Notes under the pieces: generated by a model
What the model saw: only the letters and a program-made list of their open reading frames with translations
The model's database searches: none
Told to the model about the DNA's origin: nothing
Source: an uncultured Acetatifactor sp.
Lineage (GTDB): Bacteria > Bacillota > Clostridia > Lachnospirales > Lachnospiraceae
Assembly: GCA_910589655.1 (NCBI GenBank)
Contig: CAJUTJ010000005.1
Coordinates: forward strand, 1 to 39,647
Direction: 5' to 3'
Length of the DNA: 39,647 bases
Shown here: in pieces, positions 32,056 through 39,647 of the stretch
Numbering within the stretch: position 1 is the stretch's first letter
Layout of the letters: every line of letters starts with the position of its first letter
Translations under genes and position numbers: made by a program

Positions 32056-32393
32056 TAGACTTTTTTCTGTGTATTTGATACAATACTATAAATTGTAAGT
32101 GGTTTTTGGAATTCAAATGGAGCGCGTGTCCATTTGTCGCAAAAGTTCATAATTCCCGTTAAAAATTAAATTTGAATAAGCAGTAGTATTGAGCCGAATA
32201 CGGAGGAAGCATGATGCCTTTATATATCGGCCTAAAATAGTTTATGAACAGCAGGCACAGATTGTATGATGCCGGAAATCGGAACATAAGACAGAATCTC
32301 CAATAATAACATTCGGGCTGTTTCAAGGCTGTTTTGTATGTGTGTATCTTTGGACAGTAAGCTATGTCAAATATAGAAAGTATGGTAATTTAG
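32056..32393 (+). promoter_or_regulatory. Candidate promoter and long leader of the FapA-type gene
   Basis: TAGACT (32056-32061) and TACAAT (32079-32084) with a 17-bp spacer would give a leader of about 300 nt. It contains one perfect hairpin, CAAATGGA-N7-TCCATTTG (32114-32136). A second weak promoter, TTGGAC with TATAGA, lies near 32351. No known riboswitch core was recognised. Confidence 0.35.
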
Positions 32394-34469
32394 ATGAGTG
32401 GTTTGGATTCCGGTAAAAAGCAACAGGAGCTGCGTTTTCCCATGATGGAAAATGCCGAATATCAGAAAGCGCAGAATCAGGAAATTAAGCTTGGGATTGA
32501 AGAAGGATTGGATGTTTCCGTCTATTCAAACCCCGAGTTTAACTGGCTGCAGATGGAGCAGATCCGCATGGGGCTGAAGGATAAGATAGATGTTTCCGTG
32601 TATGCGAATCCTGATTACAGCTTCGATACTATGAGGCAGATCAGGCTTTCCCTTTATTCTGCCATCGACTTAATGCCTTATCTTGACAGAGGGTTTACCG
32701 ATGATTCTCTGGAAGAAATTCGTCTTGCACTGCTGGATAAGCTGCCCATTGACAAGTGGCTGGATGACAATATGTGTGGCCCTCAGATTCATGAAGTCCG
32801 CATTGGATTGTGTGAACAGCTGGATGTTTCCGTCTATTCGGATATTAAGTACAATTGGATGCAGATGCAGGAAATCCGTCTGGGCTTAGAGAAAAAGCTG
32901 AATGTTTTCATTTATGCCAACAGACTGTACAGCTGTCAGCAGATGAAAGAAATCCGTCTGGGATTGGAGGCCGGTCTTGACGTATCTTCTTACAGCAGCT
33001 TGGTGCTTTCCGCTACGGATATGAAGAAAAAGCGGTTAAGTCTTTTGAGCGATAAGACCACGAAGACGTCCATTGTAAACGGAAGAGAGCCTCTTTTGGA
33101 TTCCCTGAGGAAAAACGAATTCGTTATTTCCATAGAAGATAACGGTAATAAGGCGTATGCCTATATACCATGGGTTCCCGGCAACATCGTCATGAAGGAA
33201 GATATTTACCATGATTTAGAGAGAAGGGAAATTGTCTTCGGAATTAAGCATGAAGCCATTTCCGATTTGATTGATAAAAAGAGGATGAATGAAAAAATCC
33301 TAATCGCCGAAGGCATTCCGGCACAGAGAGGCAGTGACGGCTGGTTTGAATTTTTCGTCAGGCTTGACCTGCCCCGTATTCCGGCGCCGCTTCCCGACGG
33401 GGGCGTTGATTATGTAAATATAGAAGCCTTTGAAATGGTGGATAAGGATGAGAAAATAGCGGTATATCATCGGGCGGGAAAAGGAACGGACGGAAAAAAT
33501 ATTTACGGTGAAACAATCCACGCCGATAACGGGACGGAGAAAAAGCCGCTTAGGGGTGAAGGGTTTGTGATTGCGCCGGACGGTGTGACATACCTTTCCC
33601 GAATGAACGGTAAATTTGAGTATGTAAATGACCGGATTATTATTACCAACGTGCTGGTGGTTAATGAAGACGTGACAGCCGTTACCGGCAGATTGGAAGT
33701 GGACGGTACCGTACATGTGTTTGGAAGTGTCTATTCGGGCGGTTATATCAAGGCCAGCGGCGATATTATTATCGAACATAATGTGGAGACGGCGCGTTTG
33801 ATTGCCGGTGGAAACGTCATGATCAAAAAAGGGAGCTGCTCCAAAAACGATTGCTTTATTGAGGCCGGCGGCGAGGTTTCCGGAAGCTTTTTTGAAGCTG
33901 CCAATATCAAAGCAAGGGGTAATGTAAAAGCCAATTATATCATGAAAAGTAATATCAATACCATGGGCAAAGTAATCGTTTCCGGAAGCAAGGGAGTGCT
34001 CCTCGGCGGAACTATCTGTGCGGTAAGGGGAGTGGATACCTATAACCTTGGCAACAGCTCCCACATTAAAACGTATCTGGAAGTAGGCAGAACCGAACTC
34101 TACCAAAAGGAACAGGAAGAGTATGCGGAAAGGCGGGAAAAGCTCTTAAATGATTTAATGATATTGGAACAAGGGGGGAAAAGGGTTCTTCAGCGGGTTA
34201 CTGCCGATAAAGAGATTCCGAGAGACACACTCAGGAGAGTGCATGCTAACATCGCGGCAAAGAGTCAAGAACTTGCCGATTTGGATGCGGAAGTGTCTAA
34301 ATTGGCAAATATGACGGATCAAAATATGAATATGCCTGTGTGCGTCAGAGGGAGGGCATACGGAGGCAGTATTATTGTCATAAATGCCATAAAATATATG
34401 CTTTCATCGGAAGTATACAGGGTTGTTTTCAAGCTTCGGAACAAACAAGTGGTGATGGTGACTTTATAA
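32394..34469 (+). CDS. FapA/DUF342-type protein with seven N-terminal 26-aa repeats
   Basis: A 691-aa cytoplasmic protein. Residues 31-212 are seven exact 26-residue repeats of the form IRLGLExGLDVSxYxxPxxxW-QM-E (units start at 31, 57, 83, 109, 135, 161 and 187, with a partial eighth at 213). The remaining 470 residues are a FapA/DUF342 region: an N-terminal domain with DLPRIPAPLPDGGVDYVN and VYHRAGKGTDGKNIYGE, then a beta-helix stack (VDGTVHVFGSVYSGGYIKAS, ARLIAGGNVMIKKG), then a coiled coil near 560-640. DUF342 proteins are linked to flagellar assembly or polar organisation in some bacteria; the role here is inferred. The ribosome site is weak (GAAAG). It is followed 24 bp later by the HD-GYP regulator, probably in one operon. 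Confidence 0.85.
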   Translation: MSGLDSGKKQQELRFPMMENAEYQKAQNQEIKLGIEEGLDVSVYSNPEFNWLQMEQIRMGLKDKIDVSVYANPDYSFDTMRQIRLSLYSAIDLMPYLDRGFTDDSLEEIRLALLDKLPIDKWLDDNMCGPQIHEVRIGLCEQLDVSVYSDIKYNWMQMQEIRLGLEKKLNVFIYANRLYSCQQMKEIRLGLEAGLDVSSYSSLVLSATDMKKKRLSLLSDKTTKTSIVNGREPLLDSLRKNEFVISIEDNGNKAYAYIPWVPGNIVMKEDIYHDLERREIVFGIKHEAISDLIDKKRMNEKILIAEGIPAQRGSDGWFEFFVRLDLPRIPAPLPDGGVDYVNIEAFEMVDKDEKIAVYHRAGKGTDGKNIYGETIHADNGTEKKPLRGEGFVIAPDGVTYLSRMNGKFEYVNDRIIITNVLVVNEDVTAVTGRLEVDGTVHVFGSVYSGGYIKASGDIIIEHNVETARLIAGGNVMIKKGSCSKNDCFIEAGGEVSGSFFEAANIKARGNVKANYIMKSNINTMGKVIVSGSKGVLLGGTICAVRGVDTYNLGNSSHIKTYLEVGRTELYQKEQEEYAERREKLLNDLMILEQGGKRVLQRVTADKEIPRDTLRRVHANIAAKSQELADLDAEVSKLANMTDQNMNMPVCVRGRAYGGSIIVINAIKYMLSSEVYRVVFKLRNKQVVMVTL

Positions 34470-34493
34470 AGGCAAAGAAGGTATGGTAAGAAA

Positions 34494-35594
34494 ATGAAAC
34501 GCGATACAATATTGATTTTCGAAGATAATGAAATCGAACGTGAGATGCTGGTGGAATTATTCAAATCAGACTATAAGATTCTGGAGGCCGAAGACGGCAG
34601 GGAGGGACTTGCGCTTTTAAACCGCAATCTGTCCTCTATTGCCATTGTTCTGATGGACTGTGTCATGCCGGTTATGGATGGTTTTGCGGTGTTGGATCGC
34701 TTGAAGGAAAAGAAAATATTGAATTTAATTCCTTTTATTATGATTACGGGTCAGGATTCTGCCGAGGTCGAAAGAAAAGGATATGAATATGGTATAGTGA
34801 GTTATATTAAGAAGCCATACCAAGCCGATGTCATTAAACAGGTAGTCAGCAATGCAATCGGCTGGTTCCAATATAAAATGCAGTTGGAGATTGTGGTTAA
34901 GCGGCAGAAAGAAAACATTCAAAAGCAGAATGAAATATTGAAGCAGCAGGCAAAGAAGCTGGGCCAGATGAATGAAATTCTGATCGACTCGTTGAGTAAT
35001 ATTGTGGAATTCAGAAATCTGGAATCAAAACAGCATATTAAAAGAGTCCGCCAGTTTTCCATATGTCTCGGAAGGAGTATCATGAAGCTTTATCCGGAAT
35101 ATGATCTTACTCCCGAAAAGCTGGAGCAGATCGGGTGGGCTTCGTCCCTCCATGATGTAGGGAAGATAGCAATTCCGGAAAGCATTCTCTTGAAATCCGG
35201 CAAGCTGACTACGGATGAATTTGAATTGATAAAATCCCACACCACAAAGGGAACGGAAATCATAACAGAGGCGATCCGTTTGAATGACAAAGCCATATTT
35301 GATTATGCATGTGACATTGCCAGACATCATCATGAAAAATACGACGGGAAGGGGTATCCTGATGGATTGAAAGGCGATGAAATCAGCATTGCCGCGCAGA
35401 TTGTATCGCTGGTGGATGTGTATGATGCGCTTACCTCAAAACGTGTCTATAAAATTGCATATGATCCGGACAGAGCGTATCAAATGATTATAAACGGCCA
35501 CAGCGGAATGTTTTCCCCGAAGCTTCTCAAGGCATTTACGGAAGTGAAAGAGGAATTTGAGAAGCTGCTTGCCCAATATCGCGACGAGGAGTAA
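34494..35594 (+). CDS. Response regulator with HD-GYP phosphodiesterase domain
   Basis: A 366-aa two-domain protein. The receiver domain (1-125) has acidic DNE near residue 11, phospho-acceptor Asp55 in LMDCVMP and the lysine of YIKKPY (about 106). A coiled-coil linker (135-165) leads to an HD-GYP domain. Its metal ligands are present: H220-D221 in SLHDVGKI, H249 in IKSHTTKG, the HHH cluster at 278-280, and the DGKGYP signature at about 284-289. HD-GYP enzymes hydrolyse cyclic di-GMP, so this should lower c-di-GMP on phosphorylation. Its partner kinase is not in the window. It follows the FapA-type gene closely, which joins c-di-GMP turnover to a motility-linked or surface-linked protein. Confidence 0.93.
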   Translation: MKRDTILIFEDNEIEREMLVELFKSDYKILEAEDGREGLALLNRNLSSIAIVLMDCVMPVMDGFAVLDRLKEKKILNLIPFIMITGQDSAEVERKGYEYGIVSYIKKPYQADVIKQVVSNAIGWFQYKMQLEIVVKRQKENIQKQNEILKQQAKKLGQMNEILIDSLSNIVEFRNLESKQHIKRVRQFSICLGRSIMKLYPEYDLTPEKLEQIGWASSLHDVGKIAIPESILLKSGKLTTDEFELIKSHTTKGTEIITEAIRLNDKAIFDYACDIARHHHEKYDGKGYPDGLKGDEISIAAQIVSLVDVYDALTSKRVYKIAYDPDRAYQMIINGHSGMFSPKLLKAFTEVKEEFEKLLAQYRDEE

Positions 35595-35624
35595 GGAGAA
35601 TATTAGACATTCTTTGCCATATAT

Positions 35625-35660
35625 AAATGCATCGTACAGCATAAGCTGCGCGGTGCATTT
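35625..35660. terminator. Terminator between convergent genes
   Basis: The arms AAATGCATCGTACAGC and GCTGCGCGGTGCATTT pair with two mismatches or G-U pairs around an ATAA loop, and T-rich DNA follows on the plus side. It separates the HD-GYP gene from the convergent nitroreductase gene. Confidence 0.7.
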
Positions 35661-35684
35661 ATTGTATGTTATTCATTTTCAGCA

Positions 35685-36281
35685 TTAGATTCCATATCGG
35701 AACTCCAATACTTCTGAAATGGCTTTTCTTGGTCTGGGGTTTGGAGATTCATTCGCAATACCCAATGCAATTGCGCCAACCAATTGTCCTTTGGTTCCGA
35801 TAAAATCAATGAGTTCTTTATATGCAAAACATGTGTTGGCAATCCATAATGTTCCATAGCCTAATCCGGTTGCCATGAGCAGAATGTTCTGAACGGATGC
35901 TCCAATAGACAATGTATCACATATTTCCGTAATTCTGTTATCGGTGTCTATATCAATATAAGGAGATTGTCCATATATATTTTCGATTATTATAAGAACG
36001 GGAGCTTCTCTCATAACTTTTAATGTGTGAAAAGCATCGGGCAGGCAGTTTTGAGACTTTGGCAATAATTTATCGCCATCACGTTCTCTTAACAGTCCTT
36101 TTTCCATTACATCTAAAAGATTATCTTTTGCCGTATTTGTGTATATTATATATTTCCAAGGTTGTCTGTTCTTTGCCGACGGCGCGAGAATGCCTGCCTG
36201 AATAATTGTTTCTATATCTTTTTTTGTCACAGCATTTGATTTATATTTACGTATGCTCCTTCGCTCTGAAATCTCTTTCAT
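35685..36281 (-). CDS. Nitroreductase-family flavoprotein
   Basis: A 198-aa FMN-dependent oxidoreductase. The FMN-binding opening ERRSIRKYKSNAVTKKDIE (about 5-23) and APSAKNRQPWKYIIYTN (about 33-49) are standard, as are the mid-region SIGASVQNILLMATGLGYGTLWI (about 127-149) and the C-terminal GAIALGIANESPNPRPRKA. The last resembles small clostridial nitroreductases that use FMN and NAD(P)H. AAAAGGGGA lies upstream on the minus strand. The gene stands alone; its substrate is unknown. Confidence 0.93.
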   Translation of the reverse strand: MKEISERRSIRKYKSNAVTKKDIETIIQAGILAPSAKNRQPWKYIIYTNTAKDNLLDVMEKGLLRERDGDKLLPKSQNCLPDAFHTLKVMREAPVLIIIENIYGQSPYIDIDTDNRITEICDTLSIGASVQNILLMATGLGYGTLWIANTCFAYKELIDFIGTKGQLVGAIALGIANESPNPRPRKAISEVLEFRYGI

Positions 36282-36749
36282 CGGTTGTCCCCTTTTGGTA
36301 ACAATAAGAATATAGCTTCCGGCAAATCCCCGCCGGTCATTTCCTTTATCATTGTAATGATACCACTTTGATATATTATTTTCTATATTTTTGTATTCGT
36401 GCGATGATTTTTGATTTCGCAGGCTCCGATACTGCTTTTCATTCTTTTATCAGCGGGTTTGGCGCACGGCAGTCTCGGGATTTCGTGCAAGGGAGCACGA
36501 AACGCCTCGCGTTTTCCGCAGGCAAGATTCAATACATTCATAGTAATGAGGAAAATGATTCTTAAGAATTTAGAAATAATATTGAATCTCATTTACGAGG
36601 TGTTAATATGAAGATGCAAAGCTTAAAATGTTTCCGTAATGCGGCGTGGATTGAGCGGTTCATGGATTGCATGTGCAGTCGTGGGCGGTATGTCCGTAAG
36701 TGTGTAACGGCGGATGTCATAATAAATATCAGAGTTAGGAGAAGAAGAT
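36282..36749 (+). other. Intergenic region between nitroreductase and deacetylase genes
   Basis: It contains the second copy of the 73-bp repeat (36458-36530). The rest is AT-rich without a convincing promoter pair. An open frame of 70 codons from 36608 overlaps the deacetylase start and is probably not a gene. Confidence 0.4.
36458..36530. repeat. 73-bp repeat family 2, copy 2
   Basis: Same length and orientation as 20713-20785, with the central ATTTCGTGC-N6-GCACGAAA stem and the ending TTTTCCGCAGGCAAGATTC. No flanking direct repeat was found at either copy. Confidence 0.7.
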
Positions 36750-37997
36750 ATGGGGTTCAGAGAGATGAAACGTCAAGGCGAGTTCCGGCAAGAGGCGGGA
36801 TGCCGAAAGGAAGGATATGAAGAGAACGGAAACCGGTATGTTGGGATTAAAGAATCCGGATATCGGAGAGTGGGATTTGAGGCGGCGATATATGGTGGAT
36901 GTAGGATTGGTGAAGCAAAAGACAATATGGGACGCTGCCTGAAGAATGACAAGAAAAAATGGGTGAAGGCAGGAGGAATGCTGCTGGCAGTATTGTTAAC
37001 GGCCTGCAGCGGGGAAGAAAACGATGAAAGTAATACGGCGATGCCAAGTGCAATAGAGTTGGATAATATTATGAGTAAGATACCGGAAGCTTCGAATGGG
37101 GACGACGCGTTACAAGGAGAGGATGGAAAAGACTTTCAGACACAGCACAGCGATCAGCAGGAAGCCGGAGACCATTCTTCCCGGCAGCCCGGTGACGCAT
37201 CGAATCCGGATGCAGCCATACAGGCAGCCGGAGGTTCGGATGCTGCCGATCAAACAGATATTGTATCAACGCCGGAACCGGTCAGAGAACCGATTGAGGA
37301 AAAGCTGACGCCGGAGGGCATCGGCTGGGGACTTAGCTTCGGAGACTCCAGTGCGCAGCCGGCAGGTAACGCGTCTCCTCAGGAATTGGCTCTCTATGAT
37401 GCCTATTTTATGAAAGAAGGTGACGAAAAGGTTATTTATCTTACCTTTGACTGCGGATATGAGAACGGCAATACGGAAAAGATTTTGGATGCCTTGAAAG
37501 CCCACAATGCTCCGGCGACTTTTTTTGTGGTCGGTCATTTTTTGGAGACGGAGCCTGAGATTGTAAACCGTATGGCGGAAGAAGGACATGCGGTGGGCAA
37601 CCACACCTATCACCACTATGATATTAATACATTGGACGGGGAGGAGTTTCGGAAGGAATTGGAAGATGTGGAAACTCTGTTCCATGAGATAACGGGTAAG
37701 GAGCTTTCTCCCTATTATCGTCCTCCTGAGGGAAAATGCGGAACAACCAATTTAAAGCTGGCGAAGGATTTGGGATATGTCACATGTTTCTGGAGTCTGG
37801 CGTATGTGGACTGGGATCCGGATAAGCAGCCCACACATGAAGCAGCGCTGGATAAGCTTACCGCCCGGATTCATCCCGGCGCAATTGTTCTTTTGCACAA
37901 TACCTCCCAAACTAACGGGGAGATTTTGGATGAGCTGTTGACGAAATGGGAGGAGATGGGGTATACTTTTGCGCCTCTGTCCGACTTAAGTGACTAA
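36750..37997 (+). CDS. Polysaccharide deacetylase (PdaA-like), lipoprotein-type
   Basis: A 415-aa NodB-fold enzyme likely to deacetylate peptidoglycan or a muramic delta-lactam precursor. The C-terminal 200 residues hold the motifs in order: TFDCGYENG (about 228-236), HTYHH (about 289-293), RPPEGKCG (about 324-331), WSLAYVDWD and IVLLHN. As in PdaA relatives, the second Asp of the usual TFDDG is replaced (Cys here). A lipobox, LLTAC, ends a hydrophobic stretch at about residues 76-86, followed by a 130-residue Asp/Gln/Ser-rich linker. The strong AGGAG site points to ATG 36750, but that places the signal about 70 residues inside. Restarting at ATG 36927 gives a normal 28-residue lipoprotein signal but with a poor ribosome site. 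The start is therefore uncertain. Confidence 0.88.
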   Translation: MGFREMKRQGEFRQEAGCRKEGYEENGNRYVGIKESGYRRVGFEAAIYGGCRIGEAKDNMGRCLKNDKKKWVKAGGMLLAVLLTACSGEENDESNTAMPSAIELDNIMSKIPEASNGDDALQGEDGKDFQTQHSDQQEAGDHSSRQPGDASNPDAAIQAAGGSDAADQTDIVSTPEPVREPIEEKLTPEGIGWGLSFGDSSAQPAGNASPQELALYDAYFMKEGDEKVIYLTFDCGYENGNTEKILDALKAHNAPATFFVVGHFLETEPEIVNRMAEEGHAVGNHTYHHYDINTLDGEEFRKELEDVETLFHEITGKELSPYYRPPEGKCGTTNLKLAKDLGYVTCFWSLAYVDWDPDKQPTHEAALDKLTARIHPGAIVLLHNTSQTNGEILDELLTKWEEMGYTFAPLSDLSD

Positions 37998-38085
37998 GGT
38001 CTGCTATTGAGTGATTGCTTTATGGAAATCTTTTCAAAAGGCTGAATGTGACGTTTATCTCAGAAGCCGGAGATTGTGGACTGTC

Positions 38086-38220
38086 GTTATTGTTCACTCG
38101 CTGTCGCCGCGAGGTGTTTTCACGCTGCTTCTGCGTGATAAACCCGAGACAGACATGCGCGAAATCGCTGTTTTGCGATTTCTGTGCATAGGCTGCTGTG
38201 AACGGAGTGAGAACAGTAAC
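38086..38220 (+). mobile_element. MITE-like element, copy C (135 bp) with perfect 8-bp target duplication
   Basis: Flanked by GGACTGTC at 38078-38085 and 38221-38228. The left end is GTTATTGTTCACTCG and the right end GAGAACAGTAAC, with a 2-bp insertion relative to copies A and B. The interior is nearly identical to copy A. The rest of the 37998-38323 gap holds only the promoter at 38260. Confidence 0.9.
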
Positions 38221-38259
38221 GGACTGTCTTACGGAAATCATCTCGGAAGCCTAAAGGGA

Positions 38260-38288
38260 TTGATAATGGTTTTGTAATAGTTTATAAT
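38260..38288 (+). promoter_or_regulatory. Promoter of the repeat-bearing gene
   Basis: TTGATA (38260-38265) and TATAAT (38283-38288) with a 17-bp spacer lie 36 bp before the start codon at 38324. The promoter starts 40 bp beyond copy C of the MITE-like element. Confidence 0.7.
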
Positions 38289-38323
38289 GAAATATAAATC
38301 AGGCAGAAGAGGAAGGTAGATTT

Positions 38324-39647
38324 ATGAAATGTAGTGTGTACAATATTATCTATAGGAATGACAGTACTGTGAAGGGCATGTTGGAGGAGGATTTGCTCTT
38401 TTTAAAAACAGGCTTTATTGCATTCCGGGATCAGGCCGGCCGCTTTTGGTATTTTCATAAAAAGGCAGGTATTATAGTACCGGAACATCAGGAATACCTT
38501 GACAGAACTTACGGAAGACGAGATATTTTACCCCGGGTTAAGAAGGTTAGAATCGGAGAAGATGAATGTGACAGCAGCCTGCCGACGGAGGAATGGGCAA
38601 GAGATTTCTTTATCGGATTAAGCAAAATCAGTGCATGTGCCCATTGGAGAGTCGAAAGTCGGATTTGGAAAATTTTAAGTTCCTCCGATACGGTATATGA
38701 CGCTCCTGTCAGATTGATAAGACCGGAAGACTATCTGGACAGAGTGAGCATTTTAAGATGTGCCTATGTGAAAGAGGGAATCACCAATCGGCGGAACTTT
38801 ACGAGCTTTGCGGATTGGGAATACATTACTTCTTATGAAATGACTTCTGACGGAACCGTCGCTTTGATACAGGCTGATTTAAATCAGGAGGAAATATCCG
38901 GTGAGAGCGGGCCGGATTCATCAGCGGAAGCATCGACACAGGAGTCCCCTCGTACCTTGGAGCAGAGACAAGAGTCATCGGCGGGAGAGCAGGCCGTTTA
39001 TCCGACCCAAGAACGGAGTCAAACTTCAACGACGGAAGCATTGTCAAAGGAGGAAACTTGTGGGGCAGCTCCGGAACAGGGGGGTGTTTTAGGCGGAGTA
39101 TCGGCACAAAGGGATGCTGCCGGTGCGACACAGGAACAGATTTCATTATCGGCGATGCCCTCACAGGAGTCTCCGAAGAACATAGAATCAAAACAGGAAA
39201 GTGCGTTTGCAGATGGGCTGTCACAGGGAGAGCTGTCTGATGCCGCCCCCGAACAAGGAAGTGCATCTGTGGAAAAGCCGTCACAGGGAGAGCTGTCTGA
39301 TGCCGCCTCTGGGCAAGGCAGTGCATCTGTGGAAAAGCCGTCACAGGGAGAGCTGTCTGATGCCGTCTCTGGGCAAGGCAGTGCATCTGTGGAAAAGCCG
39401 TCACAGGGAGAGCTGTCCAATGTGTCTTCTGAGCGGGAAAGCGCACCTGTGGAAAAGCCATCACAGACAGAGATGCTTAATAGAACCCCTGCGCAAGGAA
39501 ATGCATTCGAAGAAAAGCCGTCACAGGGAGAGCTGTCCAATGTGTCTTCTGAGCGGGAAAGCGCACCTGTGGAAAAGCCATCACAGACAGAGATGCTTAA
39601 TAGAACCCCTGCGCAAGGAAATGCATTCGAAGAAAAGCCGTCACAGG
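38324..39647 (+). CDS. Unknown protein with C-terminal 20-aa tandem repeats (runs off the window)
   Basis: An open frame of 441 codons without a stop before the window end. GAGGAAGG precedes ATG 38324 and a good promoter lies upstream. Residues 1-190 look like a compact domain (MKCSVYNIIYRNDSTVKGML, FRDQAGRFWYFHKKAG, EEWARDFFIGLSKISACAHW) that I do not recognise. There is no signal peptide or membrane span. Residues 190-300 are Gln/Ser/Glu-rich and disordered-looking. From about residue 300 there are 20-residue units of the form KPSQGELSDAxSGQGSASVE, seven full units plus an eighth started before the edge. The minus-strand frames over this part are mirror images of the repeat and are not genes. 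Function is unknown. Confidence 0.75.
   Translation, partial: MKCSVYNIIYRNDSTVKGMLEEDLLFLKTGFIAFRDQAGRFWYFHKKAGIIVPEHQEYLDRTYGRRDILPRVKKVRIGEDECDSSLPTEEWARDFFIGLSKISACAHWRVESRIWKILSSSDTVYDAPVRLIRPEDYLDRVSILRCAYVKEGITNRRNFTSFADWEYITSYEMTSDGTVALIQADLNQEEISGESGPDSSAEASTQESPRTLEQRQESSAGEQAVYPTQERSQTSTTEALSKEETCGAAPEQGGVLGGVSAQRDAAGATQEQISLSAMPSQESPKNIESKQESAFADGLSQGELSDAAPEQGSASVEKPSQGELSDAASGQGSASVEKPSQGELSDAVSGQGSASVEKPSQGELSNVSSERESAPVEKPSQTEMLNRTPAQGNAFEEKPSQGELSNVSSERESAPVEKPSQTEMLNRTPAQGNAFEEKPSQ
39221..39647 (+). repeat. 60-bp coding tandem repeats with a recent 120-bp duplication
   Basis: TCACAG marks the register at 39221, 39281, 39341, 39401, 39461, 39521, 39581 and 39641, exactly 60 bp apart. 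The block 39421-39527 is identical to 39541-39647, so two units were copied together recently. The array continues past the window edge. Confidence 0.92.

Noticed and set aside
36608..36820. 70-codon plus-strand frame before the deacetylase
   Set aside because: It has a passable GAGGTG site but overlaps the deacetylase start by 71 bases, is Arg-rich and resembles nothing known.
39019..39540. Minus-strand open frame with SPCDGFSTDAL repeats
   Set aside because: It is the reverse image of the plus-strand 60-bp repeats. The plus strand has promoter, ribosome site and a non-repeat domain; the minus frame has none of these.
39221..39647. Possible CRISPR array
   Set aside because: The 60-bp period has no alternating repeat and unique spacer; the units keep an open reading frame and differ by coding changes.

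Overview
The window looks like chromosomal DNA of a motile, spore-forming Lachnospiraceae-type clostridium. The evidence is moderate GC with strong AGGAGG-type ribosome sites, canonical TTGACA/TATAAT promoters, a YtrA-type GntR/ABC cassette, a chemotaxis receptor, a FapA-type protein, a PdaA-type deacetylase, a broken spore cortex-type gene, and large proteins that I recall as the Lachnospiraceae families DUF5717 and DUF5716. No tRNA, rRNA or CRISPR array was seen.

Layout. 1-1909 is the right end of an integrated mobile element: a large serine recombinase whose last codons lie in the host gene it split (remnant 1881-2579, minus strand). 2866-4813 is a GntR/ABC ATPase/permease operon, followed by a 152-bp tandem duplication and a terminator. 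5338-12573 holds four same-strand genes: a 1188-aa solenoid protein, an actin/Hsp70-like protein, a helical-repeat protein and a coiled-coil membrane protein. This is the best candidate for an undescribed cellular system. 13098-18266 carries purB, a PurF-like protein whose glutaminase site is destroyed, a PlsC-type acyltransferase with its own strong promoter, and purC. 18897-20603 is a chemotaxis receptor.

20822-26507 is a two-component system (minus) divergent from a polyphosphate-polymerase (VTC)-like gene, a DUF4956 membrane gene and a beta-helix lipoprotein. Four 11-bp-phased half sites between them probably bind the regulator. Next come a Na/Pi cotransporter (26796-28577), a GNAT acetyltransferase (minus), a DUF1538 membrane protein coupled to a tandem PII-like protein (29602-31828), a FapA-type protein with seven exact 26-aa repeats followed by an HD-GYP response regulator (32394-35594), a nitroreductase (minus), a lipoprotein-like polysaccharide deacetylase, and an unfinished gene with 60-bp repeats that runs off the window.

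The intergenic spaces are rich in small repeats. The clearest is a 133-135 bp MITE-like element with GTTACTGTTCACT-like inverted ends. Three copies are each flanked by a perfect and different 8-bp direct duplication (12634-12782, 31876-32024, 38078-38228). An older relative with a 7/8 duplication lies at 29258-29400. Other families are a 73-bp repeat (two copies), paired 86-bp structured repeats before purC, and several long palindromes. Family names are from memory of sequence families; no database search was possible.
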